64,000 nt of DNA, from the NCBI GenBank assembly GCA_030620095.1, contig JAUTXW010000203.1, positions 542,501-606,500 of the forward strand, read 5' to 3'. The DNA comes from Kuschelorhynchus macadamiae (lineage: Eukaryota; Arthropoda; Insecta; Coleoptera; Curculionidae). Position 1 is the first letter of the stretch; each line of letters starts with the position of its first letter. Positions 27,289 through 37,157 of the stretch are shown piece by piece. The notes beneath the pieces were generated by a model. It was not told the origin of the DNA. It did no database searches and saw only the letters and a program-made list of their open reading frames with translations. A program made the position numbers and the translations under genes.

Positions 27289-27635
27289 AATAATAATAAT
27301 AATAATAAACATCTTTATTGTTTACACCATTCAATATTTAAAGTGCAAAATGTTTAAATAATAACTTAATAAGGTAACAAAAGGCCTTTTATAATGGCAG
27401 ACATCTCGTTACCCAGATACTGTTTAGGCTTTAAACTAACTAAATCAAACTCTTTAGTTAAAAATATAATAAATTTGTTATAATAATCTCAAATAACGCA
27501 ATTGATGAATATAAATATAATAATAGTAAGGAAGAAGAGAAAAAATCAAGAGTAGGAAAGGAGAGATATGGCGAGGAAGAGTCAGAGTTGAGATAGTACC
27601 ATATCTCGTTTAAGTTTAAATTTAAAAGCTAGAAA

Positions 27636-29567
27636 TTACAAATTAGTATCAAAATTACTATGTATATTTACAAAATTAGCTACGTTATATAAAAACGATC
27701 TTTTAAACATCTCCTTACTATGATTAGGAACTGTAGGAATGCCCATTCTGTGGAGATTCAAGTTGTGAACGTCAGTCCGAAATTTTATTTTTTGATATAA
27801 GTATGGAGATGACTTAAATTTAATAATTTTAAAGTAAAAAATTGACGTATGGAGTTTAAATCGATTGAACATATTTAACCAGCCTAACTCAACAAAAAAG
27901 GGAGTTATATGATTAGGCTTTCGCACACCATATATTAACCTTAGACACAAATTTTGTAGTTTTTTAATTCTGTATCGATCCATAGCATCCAAGCAGGTCG
28001 TATATACTCTAATACAGTGATTAAAATGTGACAATACAAGAGCATCACAGAGTATTTTCCTAGTTTCACAAGAAAGGTAGTGTCTACGTGTACAGATTAG
28101 CTTTAGATTTCCGTATGCTATTCTGAGTTTAGCTGTAACATGCTCCCTAAATCGCAACTTCGTATCTAGCAATAGTCCCAAACTCCTGCCAGTGTCTGAA
28201 TAAGCAAGCAAGGTATTGTTCAGTTTTATTTTAAGGGTTGTTTTTACATTGGTTGTTTGTGAGTAGTTTCCAAAAATAAGAAAAGATGACTTCATTGGGT
28301 TAAGTTGAAGGAGATGATCGCATGACAGTTCATGGAAATAGTTCAGATCAGTATTAATTATTTCTTCGGCTTGGACCAGATCCTCTTCAGAAAACGAAAA
28401 GTAAATTTGGGTATCGTCAGCCTAAAAATGTGAGAGGCAATGCCTAAGAGAGCTAAAAAAATTGAAGGTATACACTGTGTACAGCAAAGACCCCAATATA
28501 CTACTCTGTGGGACACCTGAGTTGATATTTAATAAAGTAGACAACTCATTATTATGTACTACTTGCTGTGTACGGTTTCATAAAAATGATTTTATAAAAT
28601 GTTTAGTATCTTTACTAAAACCGATATAATGTAGTATAGATAATAGAATCTCGTGATTAAGCATATCAGACGCCTTACTAAAATCTAAATGAATCAAAAC
28701 AATAATTTTATTATCATCATATGATTTAAGAATATCATCAATTAGATCTGCGAGAACAGATTCACAGCTGTAACCTTCTCTAAAGCCGGACTGCCTAAGA
28801 GGCAAGATACTGTGTACAATAAGATACTCTCTTACCTGCCTCTCGGTGATCTTTTCAAGAATCTTAGACAGCGTCGGAAGTATACTAATTGAACGAATTT
28901 GATTAAATTCTGTAGGATTTTTGACTTTTGGCAAACGAACTACCTGGGCTTGTTTCCAAAGAACAGGATAGCAAGAGCAAAGTAAGCACTCGTTAATTAT
29001 ATGAGTTAAATATGGAATGATACATGGACAACACATTTGTAATAATGTTATATTGATCATCTTGTCAATACCAAACGCTTTTGTTTTAATATTATTTAAC
29101 ATATCACTTAAATCATTTAAAATCAGAAAAAGTACTGTGTATGTGCTGATGTCTATTATTGTTGTAAAATTGTAATATTTCAGGTTTAGGAGTGCTATTG
29201 TTATTTAGAAAATTTACAACATGATCATTTATTTGATTAACATTACTTAACATAGGATGGATGATTCTTTGCTTATTTTTTACAATATCGAGTTTGCGAA
29301 GTTCACTCCACTTTTCTTTGATACTGCAATGTTCAAATTTGGGTCTGAGGTAAGCTTTTTTTCTGATTTGATTGCCGCAGTTGTATACTTACGTAATTGC
29401 TTATAATAATCATAATAAGCAGGAAGTTTGCTTCGCTTATATTGTTCAAGTGTTTTGTTTCTAAGTTTTTGAGGTAATTTTATATTATCGGTGATCCAAG
29501 GGGCGTAATAATAATTCTTATTTTTTTGAAATTGCTTTAAAGGCGCGTGCACATTAAAAATATCCAA
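27636..29567 (-). pseudogene. Reverse transcriptase and C-terminal domain of the 27-30 kb LINE
   Basis: From the right: linker YYYAPWITDNIKLPQKLRNK; RT blocks NIKTKAFGIDKM, VVRLPKVKNPTEFNQIRSIS, QSGFREGYSCESVLADLIDD, VLIHLDFSKASDMLNHEI (first catalytic Asp), VPQSSILG (normally VPQGS) near 28500, then ADDTQIYFSF at about 28420-28395. The codon before ADD, normally Tyr of the catalytic box, is TAG (28422-28424). The thumb/C-terminal segment (27636-28295) includes LLLDTKLRFREHVTAKLRIA and LCDALVLSHFNHC, then LCLRLIYGVRKPNHI, as in CR1/Jockey-group LINEs. Several frameshifts. Dead. Confidence 0.87.
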
Positions 29568-29741
29568 TATGCAACTGTTAAAAAATTAAATTTTTTCATC
29601 AATATTGTAAATGTATATAATATTTTGCTACGGAATTTGCTCCAGATCTCGTTGAAAATTATTAAAATTTATTCTCTTTAAAGGCCTATAAAAAAGATTT
29701 TGCCTCAATAGGAGGCTCGTTAATCCTTAGTTTGCAAGATG

Positions 29742-30264
29742 TTAAAAATCTGCGATATTGCAATCCTTTACATTAATGCTATGTATATCAGAAGTGAAAT
29801 TAGCAAATATTAAATCAAGAGATGACATAGAGTGTGAAGAAATACGTGTGGGTTCCGGTATAAGCTGTTCCATTCCAAAGGCTAGGAAAATATTTTCCAG
29901 TTGAGATGAAAAACCGGTATTTGTCACCCAGACAAATGATATTATCAAACTCAGAATATAAATTGTACAGCATATCTTCAACGCAATGCAGAAATTGATT
30001 TATATCAGACTTAAGGGGCCTATAAGTAGTTCCTATAATAAAAACAGTATTTTGAAACCATACTTCAACCCACAGATATTCGATGTATTCACGTGATTCA
30101 GAAAGAAGAATTTCCCATTGTAGACGGCTTTTTACATAAAAACACGCGCCACCACCACGGCGTTCAAATCGATTTTGTTGAAACATTTTATATTCATTAA
30201 TATTTAAAGTAGCGGCATATATGATATCATTTAATTTGGTTTTCCGAATACTTTTAACGCACAT
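29742..30264 (-). pseudogene. Partial AP-type endonuclease of the 27-30 kb LINE
   Basis: Two overlapping frames give KTKLNDIIYAATLNINEYKM, RFERRGGGACFYVKSRLQWE, FIIGTTYRPLKSDINQFL, and then in the other frame PTRISSHSMSSLDLIFANF. RRGGGxxxYV, IIGxxYRPP and the S(S)LDL block are hallmarks of LINE apurinic-type endonucleases. The first 40-50 residues, including the catalytic Glu of the ETW/QEP block, are missing. The shift lies near 29900. Confidence 0.82.
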
Positions 30265-30270
30265 TTAAAA

Positions 30271-31480
30271 TATTTCTAAGCGAGTAGGTCTAAATCGCGC
30301 AAGTGACAACATGGCTTCAAATGTTGCTACATGTTATGATTATACAGCGACACTAGCGACTGATGAGGTAAATTTATAAAACCCTCTGATGGACTGCGAA
30401 TCTTAATCGGTTTTTGCTTATTGGTTTATGCTATATTATTTTTGAAATATTTCATATTAAATATAGTTCATTAGTTCTTGAAATTACCAGCATTCCGACA
30501 ATTCACATGCCATTGCAACAGAGATTTGAACACTGATTTTTTCTTCGTTGAGGTAAATCGAGTCAGAAGATTTAATACCTGAGAAGCATTTCCTTGTTGC
30601 AGCTGAAAGAAGGACTTATTCGTATCTTAGTCTAAATGTAAAGACATTGCGTTTCAGTTTCAAAATTGTATTGATCTATATTGTGATGGATATTATATCA
30701 AGTATAAAATTGCCGCTTCCTGTTAGAATTTCCTTTTATATTCATAAATTACCACTAACCTCGTTTAAAGGCTAAAAATATTTTCTATAAAACGTTAAAT
30801 TGACCCAAATGTAGCAACACAATTGCTTCGAGTCGAAGTCGAAGTCGTACAAGAGTGAGAACATTTTACTGCGTGTTTTTTTTTCGAATCAATTGGGCGT
30901 TCTTGCTTACTTTTAATTTAGTTTATTGATTTAATTGCCTGGTCAACTGGAAACCTTATAATCATTTAGTAATGTTTGAACTTTGATTTGATTAAGTATC
31001 GTTAGGCTTTCGATCTCAATTACAATTTTATTTCCAGTCAATTATGTTGTCCATTCATAGAATGTAATTGCAATTAAAATGGAACATTAAGTGATAGTTT
31101 TAAAGATAGTTATATCAAATCGATTATTACTTACAAACCCATAAATTTCATTACATTAGTAATCATGCTGATTCAGTTTTTAATCAATAAGGTCTCTTAC
31201 CTCTTTTAATTTAACTTGCTTGATTTTGATTATATTGGATGTGAATACCATAGCGAGTATTATTTTATTGTTATAATTTGCTATCTCTTACTATTTTAAT
31301 ATTCTATAAAATGGGCATTAATACTGTTTAAAAAAAAATGTTTTATATGTTTATTGGGCACAGACTTCAAGCAAAAATCTTGCCTATGGTAAGAAACCTA
31401 TCGTACAGGGCGTAAAGCTAGGCTCATTACAATATTGCAATTCGAAAATTTACAAAAACAGTTTTTATTTTTTGTTTGCT
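30271..31480. other. No recognisable gene
   Basis: Unique-looking AT-rich DNA; no open frame of note. Nothing recognised. Confidence 0.4.
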
Positions 31481-31489
31481 AAAAATATT

Positions 31490-31572
31490 TACGTTTCAGG
31501 TTCCCTAGATGACGAAAAACATGTTTTCTCGATTACGTCGGTCTGTCTGTCTGTCGGTCTGTATGTTTTCTC
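31490..31572 (+). repeat. Copy of the CCCTAGATG/GTCTGTCTGTC repeat family
   Basis: TTCCCTAGATGACGAAAAAC followed by GTCGGTCTGTCTGTCTGTCG is shared, with changes, by 39918-39990 and 43140-43210. See the modular repeat at 42450-43750. Confidence 0.65.
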
Positions 31573-31583
31573 CGAATGACATT

Positions 31584-32022
31584 AACACCCGTATTCACTA
31601 AAGAGGCGTAAATTTAGACCAAGTCTAACTTGTTAGTTTTAAGATGACATTTCAACAATTGAGGAAATAATTTTTCTAAATGTCACAGTTACAAAATGAC
31701 AGTGACATAAGCGAAACTTAACTGGCGAACTAAGAGTTTTAAGTACCATGGCAACTAGACCTGGTCTAACCCTTAAACCTTTTTATTAAAATCGGGGATT
31801 TAAGTTTCCGGAGACGAAAAAATTGTATTATTTTAATATTTAAACCTCTATCTAATAATTATTTTCCCCGTCTACACTAAAAAGGTTTAATAGTTAGACC
31901 AGATCTAACTGCTATGGCAGTTGGAACTGTTAGTTCGCCAGTTATGGTTTGCTTATGTTACTGTCATTTCGCAATGTGACATGTGATCTAAATTTAAACC
32001 TCTTTAGCGAATAAGGGTGTTT
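31584..32022. mobile_element. MITE-like inverted-repeat element, about 440 bp
   Basis: Ends AACACCCGTATTCACTAAAG and, inverted, CTTTAGCGAATAAGGGTGTT. Inverted homology continues inward (GCAACTAGACCTGGTCTAAC against GTTAGACCAGATCTAACTGC), so most of the unit can fold into a long hairpin. No coding capacity. Superfamily not assigned because no clear target duplication is visible. Confidence 0.75.
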
Positions 32023-32371
32023 CTGCTTACGTATTGTAACTGTCAATTTTCATTTTATTTAAAATTACATTGTTACCTGAACGAACCTTGCATAGCAACG
32101 AAAGTTTGTAATACTTACAGTAAAAGTACACCTTTTGGGCCTGTTTATCATTATTAAAAAAGTCCCCTTTAATGTCCTTTGGAGAAAAGAGGTTTATTGT
32201 AAGTTTGTAGTTGCTTGATATATGTTGCCATAACGGTTTTAATTTTTTTTTCTAGATTTAGTAGTTACGTAAATTCAGGTATCTTATTCACTGCATGCTT
32301 TAGAAATTACATATTATAACTCTTGCACAATTTTTAAAGCGAAAACTGTACCTGGTATTCCAAAAATTTGA

Positions 32372-32509
32372 TACAGGGTGATCACCTATAACAACTTTTT
32401 ATTTTTCTCGTTACACAATAATTGGCCGGTAAGGCGTTTTAAAGGCGATTTTTCAATTATTATCCAACGAGAAAAATAAAAAGTTGAGGCAGGTATTCAC
32501 CCTGTTGTA
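32372..32509. mobile_element. Small mariner-type MITE, about 138 bp
   Basis: TACAGGGTGATCACC at the left and, inverted, CAGGTATTCACCCTGTTGTA at the right, with inner arms AACTTTTTATTTTTCTCGTT and AACGAGAAAAATAAAAAGTT that are perfectly complementary. The ACAGGGTG terminus is the one used by the large long-TIR elements in this window. Confidence 0.8.
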
Positions 32510-33179
32510 TACAGGGTTGCGGAGTTTTAACTCCCGTAAGTAGATGCACAAAATATAAGTTTAAAAAATTGTTTTAATACTCTTGTATTTTGTTCGGTGA
32601 TACGTACGACTTTTATAAACTTTTTCAGAAGCTATATATAATTAGTAAGTAATTGAGTAGGTCGATCAGTTCAGATGTGACGTACTGGGTAATCATGTAT
32701 ATAATATCTACCCCCTTAACTTTTTTATTTTTTTTGACACAAAAAAATATGTAGATTTTAAACCCTAAAGATTTTTTGTTTACTTTTTGCAGTGGTATTG
32801 AAGAACTCTGTAAACATAATAGAATACAGGTTAAGTGGAAAAGTTTTCCTTTTTTAAATGGAATTTCCTATGAATATATTTTTAGAATCTTCTCAATTTT
32901 TCAAAATATTGCAGCGTATATTATGAATATAACGTCGCGATGGACAGTTATCAGTAATAAAGAACAAGGCAAAGTAATTTCTAATTGTGTGTTTCAATAA
33001 CCATAGCAGACACCAGCAGATAAATATTAAAACAGCATACTTCGAAAGGGGAAAAACAGCAGATATTTTTGTTTATATATTGAAAATAATTATGACTGTA
33101 TATACAAGAAAATTTTAAAAAATTTACGCATCCCAAAAAAAAAGAATATAAAAAAATTTAACCAAACGGAAAATTTAAA
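32510..33179. other. No recognisable gene
   Basis: A further terminus-like TATACAGGGTTGCGGAG follows at 32509, and TATCTACCCCCTTAACT at 32706 matches the outer end of element D (19563-19581 inverted). A 74-codon frame at 32776-33000 has no motif. Probably degraded repeats. Confidence 0.4.
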
Positions 33180-33368
33180 TATTGTGGGATCCCTGCACTT
33201 CAATATTTTCATAAATGATCTTGCGAGACATGGTTCGGGCAAACATTGTTAAGTATGCAGATGACACAACATGCATTGTTAGTGTCCAAAACTTCGAAAT
33301 TGCTAAGGCTAAATTGCTAAATGCAATAAAAGATTAGTTTAATGACAACAGACTTAAATTAAACTATG

Positions 33369-33372
<4 letters not shown>
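33180..33372 (+). pseudogene. LINE reverse transcriptase remnant, 5' piece
   Basis: Encodes, across a frameshift near 33225, GSLHFNIFINDLARHGSG (the block after the PQGS motif) and VKYADDTTCIVSVQNFEIAK, with the catalytic YADD intact, then LKLNYDK. The sequence stops at 33372 and resumes at 38677 in the same strand, the gap being the R1-clade insertion. RT of the CR1/Jockey group. Confidence 0.85.
33360..33372 (+). repeat. Target site duplication of the R1-clade LINE, left
   Basis: TAAACTATGATAA, identical to 38677-38689. The interrupted host sequence is itself RT coding DNA (LNYDK codons), so the duplication is unambiguous. Confidence 0.95.

Positions 33373-33402
<30 letters not shown>
33371..33402. 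repeat. A32 homopolymer at the 3' junction of the R1-clade LINE
   Basis: Thirty-two A on the plus strand directly after the target duplication. The LINE is coded on the minus strand, so on its sense strand this is a terminal T run, not a poly(A) tail. Just inside it the sense strand reads CCTTTTTGG. Confidence 0.9.
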
Positions 33403-33404
<2 letters not shown>

Positions 33405-33966
33405 AAAAAGGAGATTTAAACCCACCTCCTCTGCCTCACCGTTGTTCAGCCATTAATCATGACTGAAAAACGGTACTTAAGAAATTTAAGAGAATTTTTT
33501 ATTTGTTCATTTATTGGAAATTTATTTAGTTAAGAAATTTTATTTACTTTGATTATTTTATTAATGTTTTATAAAGCAAGTTAATTAATTTTTTATTTAT
33601 TATTTGATTAGAAACTTTAATTTTTAATTTAGTTATGATATCTTTGTTTATAATTTATCTCCTTAATGGTTTTGAACACCATATGCCATTTTTACTTTAT
33701 TTAAATGTTTCGCGAGTTCTCCTTTGATTTTGGACTTTAGTCCCGGAGGTACCTATAACCCTCCTGTTAGCTTAAAAGTTTTTTATTCTTGATATAGGTT
33801 TTGCAATTTTATCGACTTCGAACAATGGCATATCTTGTCCTTTTTTTATTTAATTACTTTATTGGAAAATTTGTAATACATAATATAAAATATATATAAT
33901 AATATAATAATTTCCTTATATCTATGCAGATTAACTAAACATTTCTTCTTTAACTTATCGCCGGAT

Positions 33967-36900
33967 CTAAGCTGCTTCCAGACGTCCCTCTACGAATGCC
34001 GTGATGTTGTCGGCTGCTTCTTCGCATCCATACGCCATTACCAGTGGAAGATTTCTCTCTAATTGTATTTCCTCCCAGTGAAGTCCTTCATCTGGAATTC
34101 GAAACTCCAACGGAATATCTTCTTTTTTCCTGTTATACCAGTTTCTGAAGTTGAGATTTAAGTTATCTATAAGATTATTTCTTTCTAAATTATATGTCTC
34201 GCAGTTAAGTATCCTGTGTGTTGGATCGTCTTCCGCCCCTCCACATCTTCTGCATGTAGAGATGTTTGTTTTTCCTATTCTTTTATAATGAATATAAAAC
34301 TGTCCATGGCCTGTTAACATTTGTGTTATCTTCCTATTTGTTTTAATTTGTATCACTTGCCTAAAATTTACACTTGGTATCATTTTGTGTGTTATTCTTC
34401 CTGTGCTTGCTATTTGCCATTGATTATTCCAGATCCTGTTTGTCCTGTCTCTCAGTATTGTTTTTAATTTCCTATTACTCTTTCTTGGTATTGGGTCTAT
34501 TTGTATTTCATCTCTATTTATTGCTATTCCATTTTTGTGTTTCTTAAAATCCAAAGCTTCGTAAATTAGTTCTTCTATTGGAGGAATGTTAGCTATTATG
34601 GCCGCTGCCTCTGTTGATGTCGAGCAGTATGCTCCTGCTATGGTTCTTGCTATTTCTCCTCTAAGTGAGTTAAGTTGTTGTTTAACTCTTACTTGATTTA
34701 GTTTGCTTTCAAATATTGTTGAACAGTATATTATCCTTGGCATTATGGCCCCTTTAAAAATTTTGTATAATGATTTTTCTGGAATTTGATAAAGTCTTGA
34801 TATTGTTCTTCTTAGTTGTTGAAATGTGTTTTTGCAGTTCTTTACTATTTCCTTAATGTGCGGTAAAAATGTGAGTTTTTCATCTAGGTATACTCCTAGG
34901 TATTTGAAAATATTAATTCTCTTGATCCTTTCTTCGTCCATTCGGAACGTGGGGTTTCTTGTTAGTTTTGAATTATAATTTAGCCATTTGCACTTATCTA
35001 TAGAGAATCTTAGTTTGTTCTTTTTGCTCCAGTTATTTAGTCTATCCAGTGTATGGGTTATTAATTCCTGTAATCTGATAGTGTTATTTGCATTAATAAC
35101 AATTGCCAAGTCATCTGCGTATGCTGTTAGTGAAATATTATTTTCGTTATTAAATTCTTCAAGTAATGGGTCCATTATAAAGTTCCATAGGTCAGGTCCT
35201 AGTTTTGATCCCTGTGGACATCCCTTCGAGAGTATTTTGCTAGATTTGTGGTTCCCAATGTTTAAAGTTATTTCTCTATTTTTTAGGTAATTTATTAATA
35301 TTGATATTGTGTTCCTGGAGATGTTTTTATTTTTAAGAGTTTCTATTAGTATAGGCCACCATACATTGTCAAATGCACCTTTTATGTCCATGAACAACGC
35401 AATGTTGTATTTAAATTCTGAATTTAAATCTGTAATGAGATTCTTTACTGCTAATTCTGTGCTCTTGCCTGTCACGAATCCAAACTGATTTTCATGATGT
35501 AAGTTTATTGTTTCGTTTAGTAATTGTTTCCTAATGAAGTGCTCTAGCATTTTTCCCAGAGTTGGAAGCAGAGTAATAGGTCTTAGTGAGCCTATCTCTC
35601 TGTCTGGTTTGTTGGGCTTTGGGATTGTAATTAATTTTCCTTTTTTCCAAATGTTTGGGAAATATGAGTTCTGTATACAATCGTTTATTATTCTAGAAAG
35701 GTAATCTGATATTACTACTGATATTGTTCTTAGCGTTATTCCCAGGATACTATCCGGTCCTGGTGCTTTCCTTATATTCATTTTAATTAGATAATCCTCT
35801 ATTTCTTCTTTAGTTATGACTGCTATGTTTTCTAGTTCAGGTAGACCCAATAGTATTTTGGATTGATCTCTTATTAGGCTCTGTTCTAAATTATCTTCGT
35901 TTGGATCGTCGTTTCCTACTATTTCGCCCAGTATGTATTCTGCTGTGTCTTGAAAATCTATTGTGGTGTTTCCATCTTGTTTTTTATATGTATTGTAATG
36001 ATTTTGTCTTTTTGCAATTTTGCCGTTTGCCAGTTTGTAAGGTATGCTCCAGGGGTCTGCCCATAGGTTATCGCTCACGAAGTCATCCCAAGACTTGTTT
36101 TTGGATTTTAAAATTTTCTTTTTTAATTTTTCATTCAGATTTAAATACTGTTCTTTTAGATTGTCCCTTTCGTTGCTTCCTGGATAGCTTCTCTGATATT
36201 CCCTTCTTTTCTTATTTGTGTCTATTTTTAGTTTTTCAATTTGGTCGTTCCACCAGACTGGTTTATTTAAGTAAATGCGCTTTTTAGGTATTGTGTTTTC
36301 ATTTATATCAATTAGTAGATTTGTTAATGCTTCTGCTCTTGTTTCTATGTTTGCTATTGTTGGTTCCCAGATAATTTCTCTTTCTAAATTATTTAATCCT
36401 GCTATAGCCATATCTATTGCTTTATTTACATTTATCTTTGTTTTAAAGTAAGTATTGATTATTTCGGTCTCGACACTTGTTAGATTGATTTCGAAAGTTA
36501 TAATTCTATGGTCGCTCAAAGAGAGAGGATGTACTTTCCAGTTTGTGATAATCTCTGAAGTTTGAGAACTTCCTATTGTTAAATCTATATTTGAATTTCC
36601 GTGTATGCTGCTATATGTGGTTAATTGTTCTTCTTGATTATTGTGGATATGTATCTGATTTTCTGATATAAAATTGGACAACAGATTACCTCTGTTGTCC
36701 ATTGTATTACAATTCCAATCTGTATGGTGGGCGTTTGTATCTATGCCTAATATTGTTCTATTGTTTAGTTCTAGGATTTCTCTTATTTTGTGAAGTTCTA
36801 ATTCGACTTGGAATTCTCTGTTTGGTAGCCAGTACATTGATCCGAGTATTATTTTATTACCATGCCAGTCGATTTTGATTATTGTTGAGAGTGAATTGCA

Positions 36901-37155
36901 AAATTGGTTTAGTTTAATTGATTTAATATCTTTGTTTAAAATTAATATGCAAGTTTGAAAATGTATTTTTGTTTCGGCTATTAAATCAGCTTTAACCGTT
37001 GATATTGGAAGAATGAACTTATCCTTGATCTTGTGTACATATGGATCCTGAAGTAATAATATGTCTGCTTGATTTTTTATTGCGAAGTTTACGCACTCGA
37101 TAGTAGCATTAAAACTATGGTGCAGGTTTTGTTGTAAAATGATTAGTTTATTCAT
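33967..37155 (-). CDS. R1-clade LINE ORF2: endonuclease and reverse transcriptase
   Basis: Intact 1062-codon frame. Residues 1-225 are the AP-type endonuclease: QQNLHHS, LLLQDPYVHK (residues 33-42; Asp where the catalytic Glu of QEPY is usual), GIDTNAHHTDWN (about 137-148), SLSDHRIITFEI (about 213-224, the SDH active-site block). The central RT has IPKPNKPDREIGSLRPITLL, ALFMDIKGAFDNVWWPIL (catalytic Asp), GCPQGSKLGPDLWNF and AYADDLAIVINAN (catalytic Asp pair). The C-terminus (about 968-985) is CRRCGGAEDDPTHRILNC, the Cys/His motif of R1-type proteins. It nicks the target and copies the RNA in place. The start ATG lies in ATGAATAA, overlapping the ORF1 stop. Whether the Glu-to-Asp change lowers nicking activity is unknown. 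Confidence 0.95.
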   Translation of the reverse strand: MNKLIILQQNLHHSFNATIECVNFAIKNQADILLLQDPYVHKIKDKFILPISTVKADLIAETKIHFQTCILILNKDIKSIKLNQFCNSLSTIIKIDWHGNKIILGSMYWLPNREFQVELELHKIREILELNNRTILGIDTNAHHTDWNCNTMDNRGNLLSNFISENQIHIHNNQEEQLTTYSSIHGNSNIDLTIGSSQTSEIITNWKVHPLSLSDHRIITFEINLTSVETEIINTYFKTKINVNKAIDMAIAGLNNLEREIIWEPTIANIETRAEALTNLLIDINENTIPKKRIYLNKPVWWNDQIEKLKIDTNKKRREYQRSYPGSNERDNLKEQYLNLNEKLKKKILKSKNKSWDDFVSDNLWADPWSIPYKLANGKIAKRQNHYNTYKKQDGNTTIDFQDTAEYILGEIVGNDDPNEDNLEQSLIRDQSKILLGLPELENIAVITKEEIEDYLIKMNIRKAPGPDSILGITLRTISVVISDYLSRIINDCIQNSYFPNIWKKGKLITIPKPNKPDREIGSLRPITLLPTLGKMLEHFIRKQLLNETINLHHENQFGFVTGKSTELAVKNLITDLNSEFKYNIALFMDIKGAFDNVWWPILIETLKNKNISRNTISILINYLKNREITLNIGNHKSSKILSKGCPQGSKLGPDLWNFIMDPLLEEFNNENNISLTAYADDLAIVINANNTIRLQELITHTLDRLNNWSKKNKLRFSIDKCKWLNYNSKLTRNPTFRMDEERIKRINIFKYLGVYLDEKLTFLPHIKEIVKNCKNTFQQLRRTISRLYQIPEKSLYKIFKGAIMPRIIYCSTIFESKLNQVRVKQQLNSLRGEIARTIAGAYCSTSTEAAAIIANIPPIEELIYEALDFKKHKNGIAINRDEIQIDPIPRKSNRKLKTILRDRTNRIWNNQWQIASTGRITHKMIPSVNFRQVIQIKTNRKITQMLTGHGQFYIHYKRIGKTNISTCRRCGGAEDDPTHRILNCETYNLERNNLIDNLNLNFRNWYNRKKEDIPLEFRIPDEGLHWEEIQLERNLPLVMAYGCEEAADNITAFVEGRLEAA

Positions 37156-37157
37156 CG

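Larger units (their letters stand above)
27289..30270 (-). mobile_element. CR1/Jockey-group LINE, 5'-truncated and decayed
   Basis: Reads right to left: partial endonuclease (30264-29742), linker (29567-29280), RT (29102-about 28400), C-terminal domain (to 27636), then about 350 bp of 3' UTR. It ends in CAATAAAGATG followed by a short (TTA)n tail at 27289-27311, a microsatellite-type tail rather than poly(A). The 5' end falls inside the endonuclease domain, as usual for incomplete target-primed reverse transcription. Target duplications were not identified. Confidence 0.85.
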
